Origin: Linderina pennispora
Lineage: Eukaryota; Kickxellomycota; Kickxellomycetes; Kickxellales; Kickxellaceae
Direction: 5' to 3'
NCBI RefSeq assembly: GCF_002104995.1
Contig: NW_024468267.1
Location: 1 to 64,000 of the forward strand
Length of the DNA stretch: 64,000 nucleotides
The position numbers and the translations under genes were made by a program. The notes below the pieces were generated by a model that did not search any database, was not told the DNA's origin, and worked only from the letters and a program-made list of their open reading frames with translations. Below, piece by piece: positions 1 through 10,129 of this stretch. Every line of letters begins with the position of its first letter. Within the stretch, counting starts at the first letter, position 1.

Positions 1-1
1 C

Positions 2-388
2 ATGCACGATGGAGACGAGAGCTACACGCCGTCGCCGTGGGGAAGCCCGGTGCCGGTGTCGTTCAGACACGGCGACCACAAGTTTGACCGCACGGCAGGG
101 TACTCGTTTGGCATGGAGCAGGAGCGGCTGCAGAGCAGCAGTGGGACTGAGGCGCAGGTGCGGCGGTTATCGCAGCTGTTGAATAAAACGCATCTTGACC
201 AGCAGAGCGGGTTCGACTCGGATGCAGACAGCCATGGGCAGCCAGATGCGCCATCAGGGGAACCGGAATGGGCAGGATGTGGCAGGACGATGGCCTTGAG
301 AAGTGCGACAGCCCGGCGCTTTGGACACCAGCCCACGGCCATGACAAAAAGGGGATGTGGATGGCCTGTAAAAAAAAGCATCATGTAA
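2..388 (+). CDS. 3' part of an unrecognised gene, truncated by the window edge
   Basis: An open frame runs from the first bases to a stop at 388. The encoded segment is polar, with a Ser/Asp/Gln-rich middle, and I recognise no domain. Its codon use resembles that of the neighbouring genes, and T-rich non-coding sequence follows it until the next ATG at 536, so it is probably the C-terminal end of a gene that begins left of the window. The last 40 residues are Arg/Thr-rich and look less natural than the first 80. A frame break like those in the neighbouring genes may lie near 260-300, so the true stop is uncertain. Confidence 0.4.
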   Translation: MHDGDESYTPSPWGSPVPVSFRHGDHKFDRTAGYSFGMEQERLQSSSGTEAQVRRLSQLLNKTHLDQQSGFDSDADSHGQPDAPSGEPEWAGCGRTMALRSATARRFGHQPTAMTKRGCGWPVKKSIM

Positions 389-535
389 GGGCTTTTGTGG
401 ACCTTCTTTAGCTGCACACGTTAGCGCTTATCCTCCTTATCTCCTTTAGTTCCCCGTTAAATTTATTTGCTTAGAAAACCTCCTCCTTTATTTTACCTTT
501 TCCCAACCCTTCGTTTCACCATTTGACCCCCCGCC

Positions 536-1928
536 ATGGCAGTAGAGCGCACAGACACCAGTACCGTTGTTCACGCAAAGCGTATAGGAATTGTTGGTGC
601 AGGGGCGGCAGGACTGGCAGCGGCGCGGATATTCTCGCAGGACCCAAAGAACGAGATTACAGTATTCGAGCGGAGCAACGATGTAGGAGGGATCTGGAAC
701 TTTTCTCCCGACGTCAGCATCAAATACAATGTGCCGCAGAACTCACCAGCAAACGCCATCACCGTAGGCTTCGACACGCCTGCGAGCACAGGCGGGTATC
801 CGACGCCAGTCTACGGGGAGTTGCGGACGAACCTGCCCAAGGACGTGATGGAGTTTGCCGACGCAAAGTTCCCAGAAGATGTGCCAGAATTTCCCACGCA
901 CCAGCAAGTGAACGAGTACCTTCACAGATACGCCGATACCTTTGGGCTTTTGCGGTTCGTCCATCTGAACACTGAGGTGGAGGCGCTGGTGTTTGACAAT
1001 GCCCGGCAGGAGTGGCAGTGCACGGTTCGAGGAGCAGGTCCAGGCCAAGCAACTGCACTGCTTCGATGCCATGCTAGTCTGCATTGGCAGGTGCACGCAC
1101 CCACTGATCCCAGATGTCCCTGGGGCTTGCAGGTCTATCGCAGAGGCGGCCAGGAGGCGGTTATCCATGCCAAGGAGTTTCGGCGGGCGTCAGACTTTCG
1201 CAGACAAGACTGTTCTTGTGGTGGGCTTTGCGTCGTCAGGCTCTGACTGCTCCCGCATGCTGAGCTACACGGCAAAGCGCGTCTACGTCTCAATGTCAGA
1301 GCCCCCGGCTGCTAGCCAAGGTCTGGACGAGCCGGTCCTGGATAGCCCGGCTGGCAAATTCGGTGCAAAGTGCAACCCTGATAACATGCCAGAGGCACGG
1401 CCGCATATCAGGGAGATTGATGTCGAGAGCAACGCTGTTGTGTTTGAGGATGGCACATCCATTGAGATTCCCGACGTGATTATTTATGCCACAGGGTATC
1501 TGTCGCTGTTCCCGTTCATTCGCAGTGCAGACGACTTGGCCCTGCAGCCGAGCGACGTTGAATACTCGCCGGAACTCACCAACGGCATAGTAGTCCACGA
1601 TCTCTACAAGTACACGATATACTCACCGAACCCGACACTGGCGATTCTCGGCCTCCCGTGGCGGGTGGTGCCGTTCCCGATGTACCAGTACCAGTCACTG
1701 CTGATGGCACGGGTTTGTGCAGGACTGGCATTGCCTGGGCAGCAACAAATGAAGCAAGAGTGGGATAGTGTTGTCAGCGCGAAGCCGGGCAAGAAGAGGT
1801 TTGACATGGGCCTGGGACAGGTGGAGTTCCAGAACGACATCCTCGACTTTGTTGGTGGCTCGGAGCTGCTGAGCCGCGTTCGCGAGTCGTGGGTGGAGCG
1901 ACGCAAGCAGGCACCAGGAGCTACGTAG
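536..1928 (+). CDS. Flavin-containing monooxygenase (FMO-like), frame broken three times
   Basis: FAD/NADPH monooxygenases of this family oxygenate soft nucleophiles (N or S atoms). The start at 536 follows a T/C-rich leader and gives the FAD Rossmann motif GIVGAGAAGLAAARIF at once, then ERSNDVGGIW. The FMO fingerprint region reads GGQEAVIHAKEF. A second nucleotide-binding motif, VLVVGFASSG, has Ala where Gly is usual. The C-terminal ATGY motif (YATGYLSLFPF) is present. The coding frame changes near 1030 (+1), 1125 (-1) and 1195 (+1), and homology continues across each change. Two of the three lie in T runs and one in a G run, so single-base homopolymer errors are likely. Repaired length is about 463 residues, normal for fungal FMOs. 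It could be a recent pseudogene. Confidence 0.85.
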
Positions 1929-2048
1929 ACAATCCCTTGGGATACTGATGTCCTTTTTTTTTCCTCTCTCGCTCTGGACTGACTGCGCCCCTCCTCTCCA
2001 GCTCTTTTTTTTTTCTCCTTACTCTTGTAATAAACACATTTTTCAAGC

Positions 2049-3417
2049 ATGTTTGGAACTCGACAGGTGTCTTACGCTGTGCTCATCCACGCGTCGCAAA
2101 AGTCTCCCAATTACCTTGCCAGGGAACTGCAGCGGTGGCGGCCGCCGAGCGCATTTGACGCCGACCTGTTTCTCTCTGCGCTAAGCGAAGTTACAGCCGC
2201 AGCAGCACACGTTGGTGTGCGCGCAGATTCTCACCGACGCCCTCAACACCGGCCACGTCACTGGAGCAGGTGACCGGCGGTTGACCCGCAGCTCACACGC
2301 TTTCATCAGCGACTTTGACATGGCCAGCCTGGAGCACAATATCAGCAGCCTCAATAGGCTGGTGGCCAGTATTAGCAGGCTGGGGGATGTCCTGGAGGTC
2401 GAACTGGCATGCGAGTGGCTGGTGAGTCTGACGATGGCGCTGAACAAAAAGATGGCAGCGGAAAAACCAGCAGTGGGCTCGGTGGACGGTGTCGAGGTTC
2501 TGGGCAGCAACGCCAACCGGGGCGTGCGGCCCACCATGGCGCACCTGGACTGCCTCTTGTTCTGCCTGTACTCGCGACGCCGCGACCTGCACCTGGCGGT
2601 ACTGGACAACATCATCAGCGTGCAGTTCACGGCGCTGGGCAGCCTGGCGGGCAGCGACCGCGGCAAGGCGTTCATGCAGTACCACTACCATGCAGGCATG
2701 GTGGCGGTGGGCGTCGGCCGGATGGAGCAAGGCAATCCAGCTGTGGAAGCTGGTGTTTGCGGTGTCTTTGCAGAACGTCAGCGCCATCCAGGTGGCGACG
2801 TACAAGCGCCTGGTGCTGATCAGCCTTTTGGAGCACGGCAAAAAGCCGCGGCTGCCGTCGTTCTACCCGAATGTGCACGTGCGCGACATCGAGGCCGCGT
2901 CGGACGCCTATGTGAGTCTGGCCGACGCCTATGCCAACGACTCGACTCCTATGGTTCTTCAGCGCCTCGCCTCGATGAGCCGGCAACTATCGGCCGACGA
3001 GAACGCGTCCCTGGCGCAGCGTGTCTTGCGGCGCCTGCCCTTGCACCAGATCCGCAAGACCGCCGATGTCTACGCCAGCATGCGGCTGGTGCAGCTGGCC
3101 GAGAAAATCGGCTTTGCCAGCCACCCGCTGGCCGACGGGCGGAATGTCGTGCAGGCGCTGGCCGAGTATATTGCCGAGATGCAGGACCCGGCAGTGCAGC
3201 TGCAGGGCGATGTGGTGGTGTTTGTGCCGGATACAGCGACAGTGTCGGTTCCTGCCGAAACCATGGCATGGCCGGTGATGCGCTGGATATCGAGGCCAGA
3301 TGGGCTGCAAAAATTAAGGACAAGGTCGAGGAGACCGAGAGGCTGAGGAACAGGCTGGCGGAGCTGGACCAGCATCTGGCGCTGACTGAGGAGTATGTGA
3401 CGCACGCACGTGACTGA
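2049..3417 (+). CDS. CSN3: COP9 signalosome subunit 3 (CSN3), frame broken
   Basis: CSN3 is a PCI-domain scaffold subunit of the COP9 signalosome, which removes NEDD8 from cullin-RING ubiquitin ligases. The ATG at 2049 begins MFGTRQVSYAVLIHAS. The helical repeat region includes YKRLVLISLLEHGKKPRLP, matching the CSN3 segment that precedes the PCI domain. The PCI part carries RLPLHQIRKTADVYASM and GDVVVFV. The C-terminus is a short charged coiled coil ending EEYVTHARD before the stop at 3417, as in other CSN3 proteins. Frame changes occur near 2205, 2730 and 3280, with homology continuing across each. Repaired length is about 455 residues, close to the family. I read the breaks as probable sequence errors because the rest is well preserved. 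Confidence 0.8.
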
Positions 3418-3540
3418 CATTTCCTTTTGAGAGGACCGCTTGGTTTGAGTCTGCTAGATATCGGAGTTGTCGCTTTGTGTTTACCATAAATTTTTTTCAA
3501 TTTGGAATTTCTGTTACTTTATATTTCTATTGTCCTGTAA

Positions 3541-5364
3541 ATGAACATTTCTAATGACCCAGTGCAGCTGCAGCGGCAACTGTACTTGCTGGGATACTCA
3601 CAGCCCCTGCCAGCTGACGGTGCGCCGCTGGTCTCGCAGCTTCTCGCCGACCTGCAAGTCTCGCTATCCCGCGTCAAGGAGCTAGAAGCTGGACAGAGCC
3701 TGCTGGAGCGCAATGACCGGGTCAGCCGCGCCGGCATAGAGAAGCACAAAGCTGACATACATATTTTGCGCACGGAAAACAACCAGCTGCGCGCCGAGGT
3801 GCTCAACTACACCAAGCAGCTGGATGATGCGCAGCGCTCGGCCCGCCAGGCACTCCACGATGCGAACAGACAAAAGGACGACGTGGAAATCGCCAACCTC
3901 AGGCTCAAGTCAGAGCACGCCAGGGTCATGCGGCAGCTGGACGATACGAAGAAGAAGCTGGAGGCGGCCACCAACGACCCAGTGGGCCGGGTCTCGCGCA
4001 TCAGCATGTCCAGGCCGCTTAAGCCAGGCCAGCAAGATCCCGGTGGCAAAGAAGCTGCAGCCGGCTGTGGAGATTGTCGAATTGAGCACGCAGAGAATCG
4101 CCTCGCTGGAGGAGGAGCTGGGGAAGTCGGAGCGCAAGCTCGAGTCCATCGAGTCGGAATTGTCAGCAGCCAAGCTGGAGATAAGCGAGCGCGACCTCGA
4201 GATCATGCGGCTCAACAGCGAGTACGCCAAGCTCGACGTCCATGGCGATGAGCCCGAGATGCGCCTGGCCGACCAGATCGAGTACTTGCACGAGCGCATC
4301 GAGACACTGGAGAAGGAGAATCGCCAAGCTGAAGGCAGACTTGGAGAGCCAGCAGCAGCAGATGCAGAGCAGGTGGATGAGCACCGAGAACGACCGCAGT
4401 AGGCTGTCGGGCAGGCTGCAGGAGCTCCAGCGCAGCCCCTCTGGCCGTGACGACCACAGCGAAGTCCAGCGGCTGCGCACCGAATGCGAAAACGTAAAGT
4501 CTCTGTATGCGCAGACCCGCGACCAGCTGCAGGAGCTTTTGCGGTCCGGCTCGTCCGAGGCCAAACAGACCGAGCAAGCCTTGCAAAGGCAGCTGGATCG
4601 CGCTCAGTCACGGATCACGCAACTGGAGTCAGAAGCCCTGAGCATGCAGGCTGACCTGCAGCCGGCCCGGGACCGCACCAAGCAGATCGCGCAAGTTGCA
4701 GAAGCAGCTGGAGCAAGCAGCGCGGAGTTTGGAGAGCGAGCAGGCGGAGAAGCGGGAGAAGACCAAGGAGCTGAGGCGAGTGCAGGAGATGCAGCCGCAA
4801 GGCGCAAAAGGCGGTCGACGAGCAGAAGGCGCAGTACAATGGCACATGGAACGAGTACACAGAGCTGGTCAAGCAGCACCGCGAGCTCGACCGCAGCCTG
4901 AAGCAGGCCATGGCTGAGGTCGGCGAGCAGCGGGCAAAGGCCGACGGCATGGAGCACAAAGCTGACCGAGACCATGCGGCGGCTGGACGAGTACCGGCTG
5001 CGCTACAAGCAGGCAGCGCTGGAGCTCAAAGCCAGCCGGCAAGCACTGGAAACCAGCACAAATGACCTGGCCAGTCTGCGCGCAGTGCAAGGCTAGCCAT
5101 GAGCATAGAGTAGGGCAGGTGCGCGAGGAGCGGGAGCAGGCAGAGAAGCTGCGGCGGGCGGTGGAGATGGCCAAGGAGGAGTACAAACGACGGCTCAGCA
5201 AGGCACTGGAGGAAGGGGAGCGGGATAAGGAGCGGGCCAGGCATCTGCGCGCTGAGCGCGATGGCCTCAGAGTGCAGGTCACGGCGCAGCTGCATTTAAG
5301 GCAGCGCCTGGAGCAGCGTCCTGGAGATGCTGGATCCAGGATTTTGCCGCCGAGGCTGCCATGA
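3541..5364 (+). CDS. Long coiled-coil protein with a Cep135/Bld10-like N-terminus, frame broken
   Basis: The first ~45 residues (YLLGYSQPLPADGAPLV, then a helix beginning SQLLADL) resemble the N-terminus of the centriolar cartwheel protein Cep135/Bld10, whose pattern is LGYRQ-x-L, then PLVEKLF-x-DL. The next segment, ENNQLRAEVLNYTKQLDDA, also fits. The rest, about 550 residues, is almost continuous heptad coiled coil rich in Gln, Glu, Arg and Leu. At least five single-base frame changes (near 4070, 4325, 4690, 4800-4850 and 4960) break it, and coiled-coil character resumes in another frame each time. The 3' end is uncertain; the last usable frame stops at 5364. A Golgi or spindle-pole coiled-coil protein is the alternative. 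It converges on the small gene at 5580-5878. Confidence 0.55.
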
Positions 5365-5579
5365 TCTAGCGAGGATCTGTCGTTGCTGAGAACGACTGGG
5401 CTCTGGCCCACGGTCGTCGACAGAGCAGAGCATTCGGTCATCCAGTCGGTTCAGCGACAGCCAGCAGGCACAGCACTCAATTAGCGACCATGAGATAGCC
5501 ACCATCTCGTCGATCTCGATGCCATAAGGCTGATAGTTACATCTATATATTTTTCCCATGGAGTACAACGAAAACGCGC

Positions 5580-5878
5580 CTAGTACTTTCTCCGCTTGGG
5601 CTCCTTCTTCTTGCCGAGGTCCTGAGCCTCCTTCATGATTGTGAGCTTGCCCAGAGCGCCGGCCTTGACCGACATGGCCTGCTCCAGGCTGGCGGTCATG
5701 TTGGCCTACCAGCTTCTTCTTCACCTTTGCGTGCTTCTGCAGTGCCTACCTGCTTGGGCGCCTTGACTACGCGACCTTTGCGAATGGGCGCGGCCGACTT
5801 GGACTCGTGCTGTTTGGCCGGCTTGCTCGTCTTCTTGGCCTTCACCACCAGCTTCTTCTTTCCGAGACCCTGTGCCAT
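5580..5878 (-). CDS. Small basic UPF0390/DUF2462-family protein, two 1-nt frame breaks
   Basis: The protein begins MAQGLGKKKLVVKAKKTS and carries RKGRVVKAPK, the conserved core of the small Lys-rich family that includes human C19orf53 (Leydig cell tumour 10 kDa protein). The second half is basic and helical, and it ends KKKEPKRRKY before the stop at 5580-5582. The frame breaks at about 5755 and 5706. At both, the strand reads GTAGG where GTAG restores the frame and gives a length equal to the human protein (98 residues). The function is unknown; family members are nucleolar or nuclear basic proteins. The gene points towards the 3' end of the coiled-coil gene. Confidence 0.7.
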
Positions 5879-6103
5879 TGTGAGAAAATACTGAAAATTG
5901 CAGTGAATAAAAGAGGAAGTGGTGGTTGAACAGGAGAGGTGGCGAAAAAGCGCTTTTTTACTGTAGGGATTAGGCGATCAGAATATCGATCAAGAAATGC
6001 TGCATGTCCATGTCGTGTGGCAGTAGCATCGCTCCTAAAGAATGCGTACATGGCGAATACTGGCACCACGCCGGTCCCCAGGTACATTCCCCATGAAGCA
6101 GAG

Positions 6104-6111
6104 TATAAATA
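6104..6111 (+). promoter_or_regulatory. TATA box of the GDSL-like gene
   Basis: The sequence TATAAATA lies 93 bp upstream of the ATG at 6197 in an otherwise mixed-composition region, a spacing seen for several genes in this window. Confidence 0.55.
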
Positions 6112-6196
6112 GGCATGATGGGAGGCACTGGCCCCAGCTGGCTCATCGCGATCTGTTCTTGTTTTCATTGTAAAAAAAAAGCGTCTATTTCACACC

Positions 6197-7115
6197 ATGC
6201 AGGCATATCCTCTACAAGCTCAAGCGCACGTTCGCCACTCACGACAACAACATCACAGCACATGCAGTGATCGTGCTAATGTTCTTTGTGCTGGCAGCGT
6301 CACTCCTGCTGACCAATATTCCTGCATCGGCCAACGACCGCATATACGTAAAGACGCTGTACGAGCTGACACAGTCAGCCAACCTGACGCGGCCGGTCAC
6401 GCAAATAATCGTATTCGGCAATGCCGGCACCGACGCGCACCGGACGCAGTTTTGCGGAGGCAAGCTCTGGATCGACCACATGGCCGAGGCCCTGGGCGCC
6501 GACCTGCAGTCGTTTGCACACGGCTACTCGGTCACGCTTCCCAGACTCCACAGCGACTCCACGGTAGTTGGTGGGCAGGCCGCAGCGCAAAAACCTTGCC
6601 AGTCAGGGACATTGAAGAGCAGGCTGAGATGATCATGGATCTGCAGCCGGCCAGCGACCGCACGCTGTTTGTGCTTGTCACTGACCCGGCGAACGGCCCG
6701 GCGCTGGACAATGTTGTGCGTGCCACTAACCGGCTCATCCTGGATCCGCGGACGCGCGCCCGTCCGGCTCTTGCTGATCGACCAGCCCTCGATCCACACC
6801 AGGTCGATTACCAATAATCTGACAAATGCGTTGATTTCCGACCCCAGCGTCGACATGCGCACATACGACTCAATGGGGTTTCTGGCTAAAATGCAGCGCG
6901 AGCATTACAAATACGGACTGCGGTTCCCGAACCACCCATGCATCCACAGCGAAAAGAAAAGGTGCAAGCGGCCCGAGCGCTTTTTTTGGTGCGATAGTAG
7001 CCGGGTTGGCAGCAAGGCGAACTTCTTCTTGGCCGAGGATATCGTCAGGAGGCATTTTGTCGATGCACTTGTTTTGCCTTCTGCATTAGTCACGAATGGC
7101 ACCTTCTCCCAATAA
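6197..7115 (+). CDS. GDSL/SGNH-hydrolase-like protein lacking catalytic residues, frame broken
   Basis: A basic N-terminus is followed by a strongly hydrophobic segment (VIVLMFFVLAASLLL), a signal anchor or uncleaved signal peptide, so the protein is secreted or lumenal. The body resembles fungal GDSL esterases: IIVFGNAGTDAHRTQFCGGK aligns with FGDSLSDTG and the following GR-x-W-x-E motif, and KLWIDHMAEALGADLQSFAHG follows the family. The nucleophile Ser of GDS is replaced (GNAG), and the C-terminal D-x-x-H catalytic motif reads DSSRV, without the His. The frame changes near 6210, 6595 and 6750 to give about 305 residues. If the breaks are sequencing errors this is a pseudoenzyme; otherwise it is a decaying gene. 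Confidence 0.6.
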
Positions 7116-7368
7116 ATATGTGCAACTGGGGTCACATGTTTGCCGAATCATAGGTATTTATCTATCAGGGGAGAGGATCGTGTGGCAATGGAGAAGAACA
7201 GAAATAGGTATGACGATACACCAATGCCCGATGGCGTAATTTCATGTGCTCTTTTTCTCCCAGCCGTGTATTCCATTGCTGCCATGTTTTTGCTACTAGG
7301 GCTCCCCTTACACCTACTTGAATAGCAAACTAGCTTTGCTATTGCGCCATTCAGTGGCAATATGCTAA

Positions 7369-7376
7369 TATATAAG
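7369..7376 (+). promoter_or_regulatory. TATA box of the EamA transporter gene
   Basis: TATATAAG occurs 114 bp upstream of the ATG at 7490, and a pyrimidine-rich leader separates the two. Confidence 0.5.
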
Positions 7377-7489
7377 ATAGGCTCCGCCCGCCCGCCCCCT
7401 GGTCATGAAGCAACCACCAGCAGCTCCTGTAATTTTCTCCTTCCTCCACTTCTTTTTCTTTATTCGTGTAATTTATTGGTATAGTTAAA

Positions 7490-8446
7490 ATGGCTACTGA
7501 AACCACGCATCTCCTTCTCAAGGACCTAGGACACCACTTTGACGTCTATTGACAAGCCAGCGCACAACATCCAGATAGCGCAGACGCGGCGGCGGCGCAC
7601 TGGCCTGTTGCTCTCGGCACTGTCGGCCGTGGCATTCGCAGTGATGACGCTTTTGGTGCGCAAGCTGACAGACGCCGGAGTGACGTCCCTGCAGATAATG
7701 TTCTGGCGCAGCCTAGTACAGTCCCTGCTGGCCATCCCCAGCTGCCTGGCCCTGGGCATTTCGCCGCTGCGGGTGGGCCGGGTGGAAGCAGATGCAGTGG
7801 GTATTGGTGCGGGCGGTGTTTGGCGGCATCGGCCATATGCTGTATTACTACGCTTTGGCCAATTTGCCAATGGGCGTGGCCACAGTTTTGTTTTTCACAA
7901 ACCCGCTTTTCACTGCATTGCTTCGCCTACTGGCTCATGCGCGAAGAGTTCACCATGCGGCAGCGCATTCTGACACTAGTGTGTCCTGGCGGGAATCGCG
8001 CTTATAGTCAAGCCGACAATGGAGGGCGTGTCGCCGTGGGCATTGTGTGCGCTGCTGGGCGCAGGCCTCTGCAGCCTCTGGCGTACGTCAGCATTCGGCT
8101 GGCTGGCCCCTCAGTACACGCTCTGGTGCATGTCGTTTATTTTGGCCTGCTGGGAATGGTGGGCAGCGCTGCTGTGTCCTTTTTCAATGGCGAGACATGG
8201 GTGGTTCCGGTAACTTTTGCCGGGTGGGCGGTGGTGCTGGGCGTGGGAGCGATGGCGTTTTTGGCGCAGTTTCTGATGAATTCCGGACTGCAGATGGCCA
8301 GTGCTGGAGCAGCGGTGATGATGCGCAACAGCGATATCGCCATTACATTCGTGCTTGACATTGTCCTATTCGGCGTGGTCCCGGATATTGCCAGTGTTGC
8401 GGGCGCATTCCTTATTTCGCTTGCAGTCATTCTCATGAGCCTCTAA
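7490..8446 (+). CDS. EamA/DMT-family (SLC35G-like) membrane transporter, frame broken
   Basis: The ATG at 7490 follows an AT-rich leader and begins MATETTHLLLKDLGHHF. The frame then shifts near 7540 to RRRRTGLLLSALSAVAF, the first membrane helix. Further segments match the EamA drug/metabolite transporter family: LVRKLTDAGVTSLQIMFWRS, then LYYYALANLPMGVATVL, then FLAQFLMNSGLQMASAG, and a final helix ending VILMSL. About ten hydrophobic helices can be counted over the repaired ~318 residues. Frame changes also occur near 7790, 7930 and 8000-8080. The substrate cannot be told from sequence. The last 370 bases are uninterrupted and well conserved, arguing for sequence errors rather than decay. 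Confidence 0.7.
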
Positions 8447-8723
8447 TAAAATAAAGCTATACCCAGTGACATCGCACGAAGTGCAAAACCCAAATGCCTT
8501 TCCTCTATTCGTGCAGCTTGCCCCAGGATACCCTTGTTTACTGAATGGGAATGCAGCGGTTCATTTGGGAAAGCTTCATATCTGTGTCGTGCAGATCCTT
8601 CCTGCAGACACGGGTTTCCAGCACTCTATCTCGGGGTGTGCTGTGATAGGCTTGAGAGAAAATTTTGGTAGTTCCGTTTTCATAAACAACGGAAAGTCAT
8701 AACAATGGCAGAAAAACGAGAGT

Positions 8724-9765
8724 TTAGAAGAAGGCAGCAGCGGCAGCCAGGGCGACGCCGACGGCGATCGAACCCTTGTTCATGGCAGCGCCCGACTTGC
8801 TGGACGAGTCAAGACCGCTGGTCGCGCCCTCCTCGTCCCTTGGAGCTAGCACCGCCCTTGGAGCTCTGCTCTTTGCTGTCCTCGTTGTCAGACGCCGAGC
8901 CGGAGCCCGAGGTAGAGATAGTGGCAGTGGACAGCAGCGCGGACTCCTTGAGCGGGGTCTTCTGGGTAATCCACGCCATGTAGTTCTCCACAGCGGTGTA
9001 GAAGTTGTACACGTTCTTGTCACTGCACTGCGCGTTATCCTGCGAGTCGGTCGAGGCAAACAAATCCAGCACGCCAATCAGCGCAACGTTCGACGAGTCC
9101 TCCTGCAGCAGCAGGCCGTCGCCATTGCAGGCGCCACCCTTGTTCTTGACCGGCCCCACGCACACAAGATTGGACGAGTCCTTGTACGACGCAAACGCCT
9201 GCGAGCACGTCGCATTCTCCCCAACCACCACCTGGGCCTTCTGCAGCGCCGTCGCGCCGCCATCCGCTGCACCGTAGCCCGCAGCCGTCAGATACGCGCC
9301 CTTGCCCGGCAGCTTCTTCTGCACCTTCACCGCCGTCGCGTTCTTATACGGAGCGCCCAGCATCACCAGCGCAATGTTGTCGGCGTACGCGCGGCTGTTG
9401 AAGCCCGGGTGGGTCAGCACCTGCGCCGGGTTGACGTAGCCGGTCAGCTTCGATACATTGGCGCCCTTTGCGCCCGCCGTCGCCAGGGCGTCGCTGGCGC
9501 TGCCCTGGCCCACGTACAGCGCAGACGCCGCGTACGCCGAGTCCGACGACGTGTCGCTGACGCACGAAGCCGTGGTCACCAGAACCTGGTCAGACAGGAA
9601 CGCCGCGCTGCACACGCCCACGCCGGACGCCGTCACCTTGACAATGTTGGCGCTGAACTTGTACGAGGCATCGGACCCGCCGATGATGCGCTTGTGCATG
9701 TCCACGGCGGCGGCCGAGCTGCTGGCAGCGGCAGCGGCCAGAACAATAGTCGTGGAAATCTTCAT
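8724..9765 (-). CDS. Secreted GPI-anchored trypsin-fold protein without the catalytic triad
   Basis: The start at 9765 gives a clear signal peptide (MKISTTIVLAAAAASSSAAA), then the trypsin activation site KRIIGG. All three catalytic motifs are altered: TAAHC is TTASC (His to Ser), DIAL is NIAL (Asp to Asn) and GDSGGP is GDGLLL (Ser to Gly). The fold's other landmarks remain, so this is a chymotrypsin-family pseudoprotease (S1 fold). A Ser/Gly-rich stalk follows. One extra G near 8828 breaks the frame; past it the protein continues to a GPI-anchor signal, ending GSIAVGVALAAAAAFF at 8724. Repaired length is 346 residues. It is likely displayed on the cell surface as a binding or decoy protein. 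Confidence 0.8.
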
Positions 9766-10129
9766 GGCAAAAAAGGAGTGAGAGACGAGTGAGAGAGAAA
9801 AGTGAGGTTTGAGAGGTAAGAAGGGCGAACGAGGAGAGGATAGGTTTTTGTACTTGAAAAAAGATAGGTACGGGAAAGAGAAAAAGGAGAATCCTTTGTA
9901 GCGCAAAACGGTGCTATTTAAAGTGGTGCAAGGTAGCGTAGAAAGAGCTGGAGGGGGGTTGGGTGGAATGGGCAGAAGATGCTTCTCTGAAGGCGCCTGC
10001 TGTGCGCGATTGGCACCAGGAATGCGGACAAATAGAATGAGTCGTTAGATCCCACTGGTCCTTAATCGCGGTTGGAACCGATCACTTTATGCAGGCTGCC
10101 AAACCGCATGCAATTGGATTTTGGCTGCC
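9766..10129. other. Intergenic: promoter of the trypsin-like gene and 3' side of the GH125 gene
   Basis: Both flanking genes are on the minus strand. The part next to 9765 is purine-rich on the plus strand (pyrimidine-rich in the transcript sense), typical of leaders here, and includes CTATTTAAAG near 9910. I see no further gene. Confidence 0.5.

Noticed and set aside
5580..5878. The two GTAG tetranucleotides as vanishingly short introns
   Set aside because: Alignment length with the human family member is exact when only one G is extra at each site, so single-base indels explain it better.
8776..9792. A 338-codon plus-strand frame opposite the trypsin-like gene
   Set aside because: It is the complement of a clear minus-strand gene and consists of Arg/His/Ala-rich shadow sequence.
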